Part shown: one piece after another, positions 43,043 through 52,693 of the stretch
Layout of the letters: each line of letters starts with the position of its first letter
Position numbering within the stretch: position 1 is the stretch's first letter
Assembly: GCF_001729745.1 (NCBI RefSeq)
Contig: NZ_CP017186.1
Location: 3,038,001 to 3,102,000 of the forward strand
DNA: 64,000 nt
Direction: 5' to 3'
Source: Enterobacter hormaechei subsp. hoffmannii
GTDB lineage: Bacteria > Pseudomonadota > Gammaproteobacteria > Enterobacterales > Enterobacteriaceae
Made by a program: the position numbers and the translations under genes
The notes under the pieces: generated by a model
What the model saw: the letters and a program-made list of their open reading frames with translations, nothing else
The model's database searches: none
Told to the model about the DNA's origin: nothing

Positions 43043-44436
43043 GATTTGGCTCCGGGGTTTTCCTGCGCGTTACCGCTGGCAGGTTTGTTTTTAGCGAAGA
43101 CGTTGTAGGCCACCAGCAGCGCAAACAACACAACAACCAGTCCGGTGATGGCAAGCGGCGACAGGAAGCGCGCCAGGTTGCCGAGCACAATCCCGACGGC
43201 GCCAAAGTCGGCGTCCGAGAAGGTCGTATTCGCAAAGCCAATCGCGCCCAGAACAGGCAGCAGCAGGACCGGCAGGAAGGTGATCAGCAGGCCGTTAGCA
43301 AAGGCGCCAATCATCGCCCCACGACGTCCGCCGGTGGCGTTCCCAAACACGCCCGCCGTTGCACCGGTGAAGAAATGCGGCACGACGCCCGGCAGGATCA
43401 GCACCCAGCTAAACTGACCGCAGATGAACAAGCCTACAATCCCGCCGAGGAAGCTGAACAGGAAGCCAATCAGCACCGCGTTTGGCGCATACGGGTAGAC
43501 CACCGGGCAGTCCAGCGCAGGTCGCGCATTGGGCACCAGTTTTTCCGAGAAGCCGGTAAAGGCCGGGACAATTTCCGCCAGAATCAGGCGCACACCCTGC
43601 AAGATGATAAACACGCCTGCCGCGAAGGTGATGGCCATAATGATGGCGTACACCAGGTAGTTCTGGCCGCCGCTGAAGGTGGCCTCCACGTACTCACGCC
43701 CGGCGCTCACCGCCATAATCAGGTAGATAATCATCATGGTCAGTGAGATGGAGATCGAACTGTCGCGCAGGAAGCTGAGGTTCTTCGGCAGGTTCATCTC
43801 TTCGGTGGAGCGCGAGCCTTTACCGACCTTGCTGCCAATCCAGCCGGACAGCACGTAGCCCAGCGTGCCGAAATGACCGAAGGCAATCTCATCGTTGCCG
43901 GTAATACGCTTCATATAGCGCTGCGCAATCGCCGGGAAGAAGGCCATAATCAGGCCGAGGATCAACGAACCGGTAAAGACCAGCCCGACCCCTTCGAAGC
44001 CTGCGACCGTCAGGATCACGCCAATCATGCACGCCATGTAGAAGGTGTGATGCCCGGTCAGGAAGATGTACTTCAGGCGGGTAAAGCGCGCGACAATAAT
44101 ATTCGCCACCATCCCGAAAGCCATAATGAGCGCGGTGGAGGCACCATATTTTTCCAGGGCAATCGACACAATAGCTTCATTGTTGGGAATAATGCCCTGA
44201 ATATTAAAGGCGTGCTCAAACATACCGCCGAGCGGATTTAAAGAGCCCACCAGCACGGTTGCGCCGCCGCCCAGTACAATAAAGCCGAGAATGGTTTTAA
44301 TTGTGCCTTTTACCACATCTGAAAAGGCTTTTTTCTGCGCCACCAGACCAATCAGGGCAATTAACCCGACCAGGACTGAAGGGACTTTTAAAATATCAAC
44401 AACGAAATTCAGCGTTTCAAGGATAAACATATCCAC
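43039..44436 (-). CDS. PTS permease subunit IIC, UlaA/SgaT family
   Basis: This 465-residue, very hydrophobic protein has about 11 membrane segments and resembles UlaA/SgaT, the L-ascorbate PTS permease. Motifs such as FLTGHHTFYMACMIG and FFTGATAGVFGNATGG fit that family. It should carry the sugar or sugar acid across the inner membrane while the linked IIB phosphorylates it. The UlaA family also includes many members with unknown substrates, and the ula catabolic genes (ulaDEFG) are absent here, so ascorbate is not assumed. It overlaps the transketolase gene by 4 bp. Confidence 0.87.
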   Translation of the reverse strand: MDMFILETLNFVVDILKVPSVLVGLIALIGLVAQKKAFSDVVKGTIKTILGFIVLGGGATVLVGSLNPLGGMFEHAFNIQGIIPNNEAIVSIALEKYGASTALIMAFGMVANIIVARFTRLKYIFLTGHHTFYMACMIGVILTVAGFEGVGLVFTGSLILGLIMAFFPAIAQRYMKRITGNDEIAFGHFGTLGYVLSGWIGSKVGKGSRSTEEMNLPKNLSFLRDSSISISLTMMIIYLIMAVSAGREYVEATFSGGQNYLVYAIIMAITFAAGVFIILQGVRLILAEIVPAFTGFSEKLVPNARPALDCPVVYPYAPNAVLIGFLFSFLGGIVGLFICGQFSWVLILPGVVPHFFTGATAGVFGNATGGRRGAMIGAFANGLLITFLPVLLLPVLGAIGFANTTFSDADFGAVGIVLGNLARFLSPLAITGLVVVLFALLVAYNVFAKNKPASGNAQENPGAKS

Positions 44437-44451
44437 CTCGCCTTTTCAGGA

Positions 44452-44724
44452 TTATTGTCTTTCGAACCAGGCGCGCAGCTGCGCTTCGAGTTCGTTGATA
44501 TCGATAATATTGTTGATCACCACCAGCTGGCTTTCCGGCACGCTGGCGCTGGCGGCAATGTCTTTCGCCATTACAAACAGGTCCGCCGCGCCCGGCGTGG
44601 CCGAGGAGAGATCGGAGTGTTCAACCTCTGCCTCAATTTCCAGTTTTTTGAGCACCTTTTTAATATTCATTTCGACCATAAAACTGCTGCCCAGGCCGGA
44701 GCCGCAAATAGCCATAATTTTCAT
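44452..44724 (-). CDS. PTS phosphotransfer subunit IIB, UlaB/SgaB-like
   Basis: The 90-residue protein starts MKIMAICGSGLGSS, with the phosphocysteine C7 in the CGSGLGSS loop typical of lactose/ascorbate-type IIB proteins. It passes phosphate from IIA to the incoming substrate at IIC, 15 bp downstream. It ends in a helical, acidic tail. The upstream 79-bp gap to IIA is the largest in the operon. Confidence 0.88.
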   Translation of the reverse strand: MKIMAICGSGLGSSFMVEMNIKKVLKKLEIEAEVEHSDLSSATPGAADLFVMAKDIAASASVPESQLVVINNIIDINELEAQLRAWFERQ

Positions 44725-44803
44725 TGTTATCCCCTTTTTTGAGTAGAGTACGCCCCATCACGCTGACGCGTAATGTTGAGATGAATCGGATTAAATAATT
44801 AAA

Positions 44804-45247
44804 TCAGAAGCGATTGATGACGGTTTTTATCTCCTCCAGCGTATTCGCCCGATGTAATTCAGACATATCTTCGTCGCTGGAAAATAATTCTGCTAAGGCG
44901 GAGATCATTTCGATATGGCTATGTTTGTCCGGCGCCGCCAGCATCACAATCACATCGACGGGGTCAAACTCACCAGCACCAAATGAGACGCCCTGTTTCA
45001 GTTTTAATAATGACAGGCCAAGTCCTTTCGCCCCTTCTTCCGGTCGCGCATGTGGCATTGCCAGCCCAGGAGCCAGCACATAGTAGGGACCTAACCTGTG
45101 GTGCTGCTCAATGATAGCCGTGACATATTTCGGCGCAATGACCTGCAAATCCAGCAGCGGTTTCGCGCACAGTTCCAGCGCCTGGGGCCAGCTTTCAACG
45201 CTATCCTGTAGGATGATGGTTGTATCATATATCCACTTTTTGAGCAT
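44804..45247 (-). CDS. PTS phosphotransfer subunit IIA, mannitol/UlaC type
   Basis: The 147-residue protein belongs to the PTS_EIIA type-2 family. The phosphohistidine is H66 in LAMPHARPEEG, a highly typical motif. It receives phosphate from HPr and hands it to IIB. As the first gene of the operon it follows the regulatory region shared with the divergent LacI-family regulator. No separate regulatory domain is seen. Confidence 0.9.
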   Translation of the reverse strand: MLKKWIYDTTIILQDSVESWPQALELCAKPLLDLQVIAPKYVTAIIEQHHRLGPYYVLAPGLAMPHARPEEGAKGLGLSLLKLKQGVSFGAGEFDPVDVIVMLAAPDKHSHIEMISALAELFSSDEDMSELHRANTLEEIKTVINRF

Positions 45248-45307
45248 TTTTCACTCCCGCTAAAGACCAGACATGGGCAAACTCTATTTAACCCATCAAT
45301 TAATGAC

Positions 45308-45323
45308 TGCGATCGCGATCACA
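45308..45323. promoter_or_regulatory. CRP-like site upstream of the PTS/transketolase operon
   Basis: TGCGATCGCGATCACA matches the CRP consensus TGTGA-N6-TCACA at nine of the ten half-site bases. Its centre is about 68 bp before the IIA start codon, and a candidate -10 (TAAATA on the minus strand, 45285-45290) lies just downstream. The spacing is near that of a class II activator site. CRP control is common for PTS operons. Confidence 0.6.
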
Positions 45324-45324
45324 A

Positions 45325-45338
45325 AGATAGCGCTACCA
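45325..45338. promoter_or_regulatory. Secondary LacI-type operator, upstream of the PTS operon
   Basis: AGATAGCGCTACCA matches the perfect palindrome at 45359-45372 in 12 of 14 bases, and its centre lies 34 bp from that site. It begins two bases after the CRP-like site. Two such sites would allow a tetramer or two dimers to bind together. Confidence 0.55.
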
Positions 45339-45358
45339 ACGACTAACATGCAGAACTG

Positions 45359-45372
45359 TGATAGCGCTATCA
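45359..45372. promoter_or_regulatory. LacI-family operator (perfect palindrome)
   Basis: TGATAGCGCTATCA is a perfect 14-bp palindrome with the central CG usual for LacI-family operators. It lies between the divergent IIA gene and the LacI-family regulator, so it is the most likely target of that regulator. Confidence 0.7.
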
Positions 45373-45483
45373 AATTGCTATCCTGGTGCGAAATCACAGC
45401 AAAAAAAGGGATTTAAGGCGTATACTGCCTGTCACGTAAAATGAAGGATGAAACTAAATCGCGTCCTGTCAGCAGGAAGATGT

Positions 45484-46503
45484 ATGTCATTAACCCGAAA
45501 ACGGCGCAGTACCGGAAAAGTAACGCTCGCGGATGTCGCGCAGCTTGCCGGCGTAGGCACGATGACTGTTTCCCGTGCCCTCCGCACGCCCGAACAGGTT
45601 TCCGATAAACTGCGTGAAAAAATTGAAGCCGCGGTGCAGGAGCTGGGTTACATGCCCAATCTTGCCGCCAGCGCACTGGCATCGGCATCGTCATGGACGA
45701 TTGCGATGGTAGTACCCAATCTTTCCGAAGCTGGCTGTTCCGAGATGTTCGCCGGGCTACAGCAGGTGCTCCAGCCAGCCGGATATCAGATTATGCTGGC
45801 GGAATCTCAGCATCGTCTTGAACAGGAAGAGAAACTGCTTGAAACGCTGCTGGCCTCGAACATCGCCGCGGCGATACTGCTCAGCGTCGAGCACTCCGAT
45901 ACCGTGCGACACTGGCTAAAAAACGCCTCTATCCCGGTGATGGAAATGGGTGCAATGCGTGCCGATCCTATTGATATGAATATCGGGATTGATAACGTCG
46001 CCGCCATGTATGAACTTACCGAAATGGTGATTCAGCGCGGCTACCAGAATATCGGCCTGCTGTGCGCTAACCAGGAGCAGTGGATTTTTCAGCAGCATTT
46101 GCAGGGCTGGTACAAGGCGATGCTGCGCCACCACCTGTCGCCAAACAGAGTGATTAATGCCGCCATGCCGCCGAACTTCTCCACCGGTGCGGCACAATTG
46201 CCAGAGTTTCTGCTGGCGTGGCCGGAGCTGGATGCGCTGGTGTGCGTATCAGATGAACTGGCCTGCGGCGCGCTGTATGAGTGCCAGCGTCGGCGCATCA
46301 AGGTGCCGGACGATTTAGCGGTCGTGGGCTTTGGCGACAGCGACGTCAGCCGCGTCTGTCAGCCGCCGCTGACGACGATGGCAGTACCGCATCGCAAGAT
46401 TGGGATTGAAGCCGGGAAAGCGTTACTGGAACGTCTGAATGACGGAGACTGGCGCGACCATAAACCCATCGCGTCCAGCCTGTGTCTCCGGGAAAGCTGT
46501 TAA
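45484..46503 (+). CDS. LacI/GntR-family transcriptional regulator of the PTS/transketolase locus
   Basis: The 339-residue protein has a LacI-type helix-turn-helix at about 13-35 (VTLADVAQLAGVGTMTVSRAL), the hinge segment (NLAASALAS) and a periplasmic-binding-type effector domain (about 70-335). It resembles gluconate regulator GntR more than LacI itself. The start at 45484 follows CAGGAAGA. An upstream ATG at 45448 has its ribosome site too close. It diverges from the PTS operon and two operator-like sites lie between them, so it most likely represses that operon until the sugar is present. A -10-like TATACT lies at 45421-45426. It ends 3 bp from convergent yfcD. Confidence 0.9.
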   Translation: MSLTRKRRSTGKVTLADVAQLAGVGTMTVSRALRTPEQVSDKLREKIEAAVQELGYMPNLAASALASASSWTIAMVVPNLSEAGCSEMFAGLQQVLQPAGYQIMLAESQHRLEQEEKLLETLLASNIAAAILLSVEHSDTVRHWLKNASIPVMEMGAMRADPIDMNIGIDNVAAMYELTEMVIQRGYQNIGLLCANQEQWIFQQHLQGWYKAMLRHHLSPNRVINAAMPPNFSTGAAQLPEFLLAWPELDALVCVSDELACGALYECQRRRIKVPDDLAVVGFGDSDVSRVCQPPLTTMAVPHRKIGIEAGKALLERLNDGDWRDHKPIASSLCLRESC

Positions 46504-46506
46504 GGC

Positions 46507-47073
46507 TTACTCAGCCTCTTCCTCTTTTTCCGCCTTATTTTCCGGTTTAGCGGATTCGTTTTTGGCGTTGCGGGTCATCCACAGCGCCAGTGCTTTAAGG
46601 GAATCCGGCGTGAATTCGTCACAACGCGCGGTGATCTCTTCCGGCGTCATCCAGCACACTTCGCTCACTTCCTCTTCCTGCAAGGCGAAAGGTCCGTGGG
46701 AAACGCAGCTAAACAGCCCGCCCCAGACGCGACAATGCTCATCTTCGAAATAAAACTGTCCGTGCTCGGCAAACGGCACGCCAGCGATACCTAACTCTTC
46801 TTCCGCTTCACGACGCGCGGAATCCAGCAATACTTCATCGGCCTGCACGACGCCACCCGCTGTGGCATCCAGCATACCAGGAAGAAAATCTTTGGTGTCG
46901 GTGCGACGCTGGACCAGAATCTTGCCCATGCCGTCATGAACAACGATGTAAGTCGCGCGGTGACGCAGACGCTCCGCACGCATTTGTTCGCGGCTGGCCT
47001 GCGCGATCACTTCATTCTCTTCGCTGACAATGTCAACCCACTCAGTACTTGCCAAATGATTCTGCTCCACCAT
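46507..47073 (-). CDS. yfcD: Nudix hydrolase YfcD
   Basis: The 188-residue protein is a Nudix hydrolase. The Nudix box runs from [17 protein letters not shown] to AEEELGI, with all usual acidic residues, and it has the IPP-isomerase-like layout of YfcD. Its substrate in E. coli is unknown. A lysine/glutamate-rich tail (about 170-188) extends slightly beyond the E. coli length. It ends 3 bp from the convergent LacI-family gene, with no terminator between. Confidence 0.92.
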   Translation of the reverse strand: MVEQNHLASTEWVDIVSEENEVIAQASREQMRAERLRHRATYIVVHDGMGKILVQRRTDTKDFLPGMLDATAGGVVQADEVLLDSARREAEEELGIAGVPFAEHGQFYFEDEHCRVWGGLFSCVSHGPFALQEEEVSEVCWMTPEEITARCDEFTPDSLKALALWMTRNAKNESAKPENKAEKEEEAE

Positions 47074-47128
47074 CGGGAAACCTTCTCGTCTAAGCGCTCT
47101 TTCGGCGCGTTTGCAGTTGTGGTGTAAC

Positions 47129-47680
47129 TTACGGATTAATCGCTATCTGCGCAATAACTTGCTGATCATTAAGTGCGATAACGCTTAATGTCCCGTCTTC
47201 ATACATGCCGTAGCTTGCCGGGTTACCGCCTTTAGGAATGCTGACAGACCCGGGGTTAAAGTGGTAAAACGCCCCGCGTTTTTCCGCCACCGGAATATGA
47301 GTATGACCATAAACCAGGACATCGCCAGCGGCGAGTGACGGCAGGTTATCCGGGCCGAACAGGTGCCCGTGGGTCAGGAACAAACGGCTGTTTTCCATCA
47401 ACACTTGTTGCCAGGGAGCGGTGATGGGAAATTGCAGCAGCATCTGGTCAACTTCGCTGTCGCAGTTGCCGCGAACGGCGATAATGCGCGAGGCAAAATG
47501 ATTAAGTTTTTCCGCCACCTGCGCGGGAGCATACCCTTCCGGCAACGCATTGCGTGGGCCGTGGTTTAACACATCGCCCAGGATCACCAGCCATTGCGCC
47601 CCGCTTTGGGCAAACAGAGATAACACGCGTTCGGTCGCGGGCAGCGATCCATGAATATCCGACGCAAACATCAGTTTCAT
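47129..47680 (-). CDS. yfcE: Metallophosphodiesterase YfcE
   Basis: YfcE is a calcineurin-like phosphoesterase with phosphodiesterase activity on artificial substrates; its natural substrate is unknown. The 183-residue protein has the metal-binding motifs [30 protein letters not shown] and YGHTHIP in the normal order. It lies between yfcD (55 bp) and yfcF (56 bp) on the same strand. Confidence 0.95.
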   Translation of the reverse strand: MKLMFASDIHGSLPATERVLSLFAQSGAQWLVILGDVLNHGPRNALPEGYAPAQVAEKLNHFASRIIAVRGNCDSEVDQMLLQFPITAPWQQVLMENSRLFLTHGHLFGPDNLPSLAAGDVLVYGHTHIPVAEKRGAFYHFNPGSVSIPKGGNPASYGMYEDGTLSVIALNDQQVIAQIAINP

Positions 47681-47736
47681 CAGTTACTCCTCGGGAATTC
47701 AGACTGCCCCTATCATACCTCAAGCGCCCCGTCTTA

Positions 47737-48459
<723 letters not shown>

Positions 48460-48521
48460 TTACAACAAGCACCTATACTGATTTTTCATGGCAACACTAT
48501 TCGCACTGACAGGAGTTGAGA

Positions 48522-49151
48522 ATGATAGATCTCTATTATGCCCCCACCCCTAATGGCCATAAGATCACCCTCTTTCTTGAAGAAGCCGAACTGGACTACC
48601 GGATCATTCGCGTGGATATCAGCAAAGGCGATCAGTTCCGCCCCGTTTTTCTGGCCATCTCGCCCAACAATAAAATTCCGGCCATCATTGATAACCTGCC
48701 TTCTGACGGGGGCAAACCGTTAAGCCTGTTTGAGTCCGGAGAGATTTTGCTTTATTTGGCAGAGAAAACCGGCAAGCTCCTGAGCGGGGAGTTGCGCGAG
48801 CGTCATCACACGCTGCAATGGTTATTCTGGCAGTCGAGCGGCCTGGGGCCGATGCTGGGGCAGAATCATCACTTTACCGCCTATGCGCCGCAGACGATCC
48901 CTTACGCCATTGAGCGATATCAGGTCGAAACCCAGCGCCTGTACGGGGTCCTGAACCGTCGGCTGGAAAAATCACCATGGCTGGGAGGTGAGCATTACAG
49001 CATCGCAGATATCGCCTGCTGGCCGTGGATCAACACCCATGAACGCCACCGGATCGACCTGGCCACTTATCCGGCGGTGAACAACTGGTTTGAGCGCATC
49101 CGGACCCGCCCGGCAACCGAACGCGCCATGCAAAAAATCCATCAGATTTGA
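48522..49151 (+). CDS. yfcG: Disulfide-bond oxidoreductase YfcG (GST family)
   Basis: YfcG is a GST-family protein of the Nu class with disulfide-reductase activity toward glutathione-linked disulfides. The 209-residue protein has the N-terminal thioredoxin domain (APTPNGHKITLFLEEAEL, SPNNKIPAI, LFESGEILLYLAEKTG) and the helical C-terminal domain with IADIACWPW. The start MIDLYYAPTP at 48522 follows AGGAGTTGAGA. It diverges from yfcF and is followed by folX. Confidence 0.94.
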   Translation: MIDLYYAPTPNGHKITLFLEEAELDYRIIRVDISKGDQFRPVFLAISPNNKIPAIIDNLPSDGGKPLSLFESGEILLYLAEKTGKLLSGELRERHHTLQWLFWQSSGLGPMLGQNHHFTAYAPQTIPYAIERYQVETQRLYGVLNRRLEKSPWLGGEHYSIADIACWPWINTHERHRIDLATYPAVNNWFERIRTRPATERAMQKIHQI

Positions 49152-49226
49152 GCCTGTGCCCCGTTGGGTGCAGGTGTTCTCCTCATGTATGATGAGGTAA
49201 AAATACTGACACGGAGAAGACCTGCA

Positions 49227-49595
49227 ATGTCCCAGCATGACGCTATTATTCGTATAAAAAACCTACGCTTACGCACATTCATTGGTATCAAAGAGGAGGA
49301 GATCGCGAATCGCCAGGATATCGTGGTGAATGTCGTGATCCATTACCCGGCAGACAAGGCGCGCGCCAGCGAAGACATCAATGACGCGCTGAACTATCGC
49401 ACGATCACCAAAAGCATCATCCAGTACGTTGAGAACAACCGTTTTGCGCTACTGGAAAAATTAACTCAGGATGTGCTCGACATCGCACGCGAACACCACT
49501 GGGTCACTTATGCTGAAGTGGAGATCGATAAACTTCACGCCCTGCGCTACGCCGACTCCGTCTCCATGACGTTAAGCTGGCAGCGCCAGGCGTAA
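49227..49595 (+). CDS. folX: Dihydroneopterin triphosphate 2'-epimerase FolX
   Basis: FolX epimerises dihydroneopterin triphosphate to the monapterin form and is related to FolB. The 122-residue protein is almost identical to E. coli FolX, with the family core [10 protein letters not shown] and the active-site lysine in [21 protein letters not shown] longer frame starts 63 bp upstream. The start [11 protein letters not shown] at 49227 is the usual one. The upstream gap contains a small hairpin (CCTCAT-GTATG-ATGAGG, 49181-49197). yfcH follows after 13 bp. Confidence 0.96.
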   Translation: MSQHDAIIRIKNLRLRTFIGIKEEEIANRQDIVVNVVIHYPADKARASEDINDALNYRTITKSIIQYVENNRFALLEKLTQDVLDIAREHHWVTYAEVEIDKLHALRYADSVSMTLSWQRQA

Positions 49596-49608
49596 ACCTG
49601 GAGGTTGT

Positions 49609-50502
49609 ATGAAGATCCTGCTCACCGGCGGTACGGGGCTGATTGGTCGCCATCTCATTCCACGTTTGCAGGCGTTGCATCACGACATTACCGTGGTCAC
49701 GCGCAGCCCGGAAAAAGCGCGCCAGGTGCTGGGCACCGGCGTTGAGATCTGGAAAGGCCTGGCGGAACGGCAGGATCTGAACGGCTTTGACGCCGTCATC
49801 AACCTCGCAGGCGAGCCTATCGCTGATAAACGCTGGACCGAAGAGCAAAAACAGCGTTTATGCAGCAGCCGCTGGAACATGACCGAAAGGCTGGTTGAGC
49901 TGATTCGTAACAGCGAGATGCCGCCCTCGGTGCTGATTTCCGGCTCTGCAACAGGCTATTATGGCGATCTCGGTGAAGTGGTGGTGACCGAAGAAGAGCC
50001 GCCGCACAACGAGTTTACCCATAAACTCTGCGCCCAGTGGGAGCGCATTGCCTGCGGGGCGCAGAGCGATAACACCCGCGTCTGCCTGCTGCGCACCGGC
50101 GTGGTGCTTGCTCCGAAAGGCGGTATTCTCGGTAAAATGTTGCCGCCGTTTAAAATGGGGCTTGGCGGGCCCATCGGCAACGGTCGTCAGTATCTGGCGT
50201 GGATCCATATCGACGATATGGTCAACGGTATTCTCTGGCTGCTGGATAACGACCTGCGCGGGCCGTTTAACATGGTATCTCCCTACCCCGTACGTAATGA
50301 ACAGTTTGCTCACGCCCTGGGTCATGCCCTGCATCGCCCGGCGGTACTGCGCGTGCCTGCGACGGCGATTCGGCTGTTGATGGGCGAATCTTCGGTGCTG
50401 GTGCTGGGCGGCCAGCGCGCGCTGCCAAAACGGCTGGAAGCGGCCGGATTTACGTTCCGCTGGTATGACCTGGAAGAGGCGCTGGGGGATGTGGTGCAGT
50501 GA
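49609..50502 (+). CDS. yfcH: YfcH, SDR-type epimerase family protein (TIGR01777-like)
   Basis: The 297-residue protein begins with the Rossmann motif [11 protein letters not shown] and belongs to the atypical short-chain dehydrogenases. It carries the C-terminal DUF1731 domain. Its reaction is unknown. It follows folX by 13 bp and probably shares its transcript. The link to folX hints at pterin metabolism but does not show it. Confidence 0.93.
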   Translation: MKILLTGGTGLIGRHLIPRLQALHHDITVVTRSPEKARQVLGTGVEIWKGLAERQDLNGFDAVINLAGEPIADKRWTEEQKQRLCSSRWNMTERLVELIRNSEMPPSVLISGSATGYYGDLGEVVVTEEEPPHNEFTHKLCAQWERIACGAQSDNTRVCLLRTGVVLAPKGGILGKMLPPFKMGLGGPIGNGRQYLAWIHIDDMVNGILWLLDNDLRGPFNMVSPYPVRNEQFAHALGHALHRPAVLRVPATAIRLLMGESSVLVLGGQRALPKRLEAAGFTFRWYDLEEALGDVVQ

Positions 50503-50546
50503 ATATGTTAGAGTCATACGCCATCTCTGGATGATATGGCGTAACT

Positions 50547-51056
50547 ATGGCAACCATCACCACAACCCGGCTTCACCTCACCCCTTTCGAACCTTCTGAC
50601 TGGGCGTTCTTTCGCTCTCTGCGCGAAGACCCCAACATCATGCGCTATATGGCCGCTATCATGCCTGAAAAAGAGACGCGCCGCGTATTTGCCGCGCGCC
50701 TGATGGCGGAGCATGTCTTTGTGATCCGTCTGCATAACGACGTTACGCCGCTCGGGGATATCGGCCTGCAAATCAGTGCGGCGAACCGTGAAGAGGCGGA
50801 TATTGGCTACACGGTTGTGCCTGACGCGCAGGGAAAAGGCATTGCCAGCGAGGCGCTGCGGGCGGTGTGTGAGTATGCATTTAACCAGACGGGCGTGAAG
50901 GCGATAAACGCGTACGTGCTGGCGGATAATGGCGGGTCGGTGCGGGTTCTTGAGAAAGCAGGTTTTGTGCGCACGCAGGTACTGGAGAAGGCGTACGAGA
51001 TTAACGGCGTACGGTATGACGACTGGGTGTATCGGCTGGAGTGTGGTGCGGTCTGA
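50547..51056 (+). CDS. GNAT-family N-acetyltransferase (RimJ/RimL-like)
   Basis: The 169-residue protein is a RimJ/RimL-like GNAT enzyme: RLHLTPFEPSDWAFF at the start, the acetyl-CoA loop PDAQGKGIASEAL at about residue 92, and the NGGSVRVLEKAGF motif near 131. Such proteins acetylate amino groups of proteins, peptides or small molecules; the substrate is not predictable. It stands between yfcH and the his transport genes, where E. coli K-12, as I recall, has rpnB. Its end meets a BIME. Confidence 0.88.
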   Translation: MATITTTRLHLTPFEPSDWAFFRSLREDPNIMRYMAAIMPEKETRRVFAARLMAEHVFVIRLHNDVTPLGDIGLQISAANREEADIGYTVVPDAQGKGIASEALRAVCEYAFNQTGVKAINAYVLADNGGSVRVLEKAGFVRTQVLEKAYEINGVRYDDWVYRLECGAV

Positions 51057-51058
51057 AT

Positions 51059-51125
51059 GCCGGGCGGCACTGCGTTTGCCCGGCCTACGGTTTTTGTAGG
51101 TCCGGAAAGCGAAGCGCCACCGGGC
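51059..51125. repeat. BIME between the GNAT gene and hisP
   Basis: Two opposed REP palindromes (GCCGGGCGGCACTGCG...CCCGGC and GTAGGTCCGG...CACCGGGC) lie in the convergent gap just after the GNAT stop codon. Confidence 0.85.
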
Positions 51126-51150
51126 AATTGGGCGGCTCTGCGGCCTGATG

Positions 51151-51183
51151 CCCTCACCCCGGCCCTCTCCCACAGGGAGAGGG
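51151..51183. repeat. CCCTCACC/GGGAGAGGG-type repeat next to hisP
   Basis: CCCTCACCCCGGCCCTCTCC followed by CACAGGGAGAGGG forms a short hairpin (CCCTCTCC-CACA-GGGAGAGGG). The same family occurs in a longer form at 58405-58490. Its end is 13 bp from the hisP stop codon. Confidence 0.75.
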
Positions 51184-51196
51184 AGAAAGGCCAAAC

Positions 51197-51973
51197 CTAC
51201 TTCAACGAGCCTTTCAGGAACTGCTGCAAACGCGGGCTTTGCGGGTTCGCCAGCACCTCGTCCGGATGCCCCTGCTCCTCAATCTTGCCCTGATGCAGGA
51301 AGATAACGTGGTTAGAAACGTTACGGGCAAAGCCCATCTCGTGCGTCACCACCACCATCGTTTTGCCCTCTTCCGCCAGCTTCTGCATGATGCGCAGCAC
51401 TTCGCCAACGAGTTCAGGATCCAGCGCGGAAGTCGGTTCGTCAAACAGCAATACTTCCGGCTCCATCGCCAGCGCGCGGGCGATGGAAACACGCTGCTGC
51501 TGTCCCCCTGACAGGTGCACCGGATATTTGATCTGCTGCCGCTCGTCGATACCCACTTTCGCCAGGTATTTGACCGCACGCTCGCGGGCTTCCTGCTTGC
51601 TTAAGCCGAGCACCTGAACCGGCGCTTCCATCACGTTCTCCAGCACCGTCATGTGGCTCCAGAGATTAAAGTGCTGGAATACCATGGTCAGGCGTGTGCG
51701 CAGCAGGCGCAGCTGGTTTTTATCCGCTACTTTAAGCTGACCGTCTTTATCACGGACCATGTTGATGTTCTGTCCGCTCACCACAATCGATCCTTCGCTC
51801 GGCTTTTCGAGGAAGTTGATGCAGCGCAGGAAGGTACTTTTACCCGAACCTGATGAGCCGATAATACTGATCACGTCGCCCGCGTTAGCCTCCAGCGACA
51901 CCCCTTTCAGCACTTCATGTTCGCCGTAGCGCTTGTGCAAATCAATTACGTTTAATTTGTTCTCAGCCATCAT
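51197..51973 (-). CDS. hisP: Histidine/Lys-Arg-Orn ABC transporter ATP-binding protein HisP
   Basis: HisP is the ATPase of the histidine permease and powers uptake from both HisJ and ArgT. The 258-residue protein has the Walker A loop GSSGSGKST, the ABC signature LSGGQQQR, Walker [13 protein letters not shown] and the switch histidine in VVTHEMGFA. Two adjacent ATG codons offer alternative starts. It is the last gene of hisJQMP, 6 bp after hisM. Confidence 0.98.
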   Translation of the reverse strand: MMAENKLNVIDLHKRYGEHEVLKGVSLEANAGDVISIIGSSGSGKSTFLRCINFLEKPSEGSIVVSGQNINMVRDKDGQLKVADKNQLRLLRTRLTMVFQHFNLWSHMTVLENVMEAPVQVLGLSKQEARERAVKYLAKVGIDERQQIKYPVHLSGGQQQRVSIARALAMEPEVLLFDEPTSALDPELVGEVLRIMQKLAEEGKTMVVVTHEMGFARNVSNHVIFLHQGKIEEQGHPDEVLANPQSPRLQQFLKGSLK

Positions 51974-51979
51974 AAATTC

Positions 51980-52693
51980 TCAGTGCGTCGACGGTTTTAT
52001 ATGCTGCAACCAGCGTTTTTCAGCCTTACGGAACAGGCTGATCAGGACGTAAGAAATGATCAAATAGAGCACTGCCGCAATACCAAACGCCGTAAACGGC
52101 TGGTAGGTGGCAGAGTTAATATCGCGGGCAATCTTTAACAGATCCGGCACCGTGGCGGTAAACGCCAGTGCCGTTGAATGCAGCATTAAAATCACTTCGT
52201 TGCTGTACGCCGGCAGCGCAATGCGCAGCGCTGAAGGCAAAATAATACAGCGATAGAGCTTCACGGAGGAGAAGCCGTACGCGCGCGCCGCCTCAATCTC
52301 ACCGTGCGGCACGGAACGAATGGCCCCGGCGAAGATTTCGGTGGTATAGGCGCAGGTATTAAGGGTCAGCGCCAGCACCGTACAGTTCAGACCGCTGCGG
52401 AAGAACGCGTTCAGCATCTCGGTGCCTTTCACGATCTCCAGCGTGTACATTCCGGAATAGAACACCAGCAGCTGCACGTACAGCGGCGTACCGCGAAACA
52501 CGTAGGTGAACAGCCAGATCGGAAACTGGATAAATTTATTGTTCGACACGCGGCCAATGGCGAGAAACACCGCCAGAATGCCGCCCATGACCACCGAGGA
52601 GATCAGCAGCCACAGCGTGATCGCCACGCCAGTAAAGCGGTAGCCATCCGTCCACAGCAGGGATTTCCAGTACTCCTGAATAATCTCAATCAC
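51980..52693 (-). CDS. hisM: Histidine/Lys-Arg-Orn permease subunit HisM
   Basis: HisM is one of the two membrane subunits of the histidine transporter. The 237-residue protein has about five membrane helices and the EAA loop EIEAARAYGFSSVKLYRCIILP that contacts HisP. The start is GTG at 52693, within a GTGA overlap with the hisQ stop. Confidence 0.97.
   Translation of the reverse strand: MIEIIQEYWKSLLWTDGYRFTGVAITLWLLISSVVMGGILAVFLAIGRVSNNKFIQFPIWLFTYVFRGTPLYVQLLVFYSGMYTLEIVKGTEMLNAFFRSGLNCTVLALTLNTCAYTTEIFAGAIRSVPHGEIEAARAYGFSSVKLYRCIILPSALRIALPAYSNEVILMLHSTALAFTATVPDLLKIARDINSATYQPFTAFGIAAVLYLIISYVLISLFRKAEKRWLQHIKPSTH

Noticed and set aside
45357-45372. Second CRP site overlapping the palindromic operator
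   Set aside because: TGTGA is followed after six bases by TATCA, not TCACA, so only the left half matches. The palindrome is better explained as a LacI-type operator.
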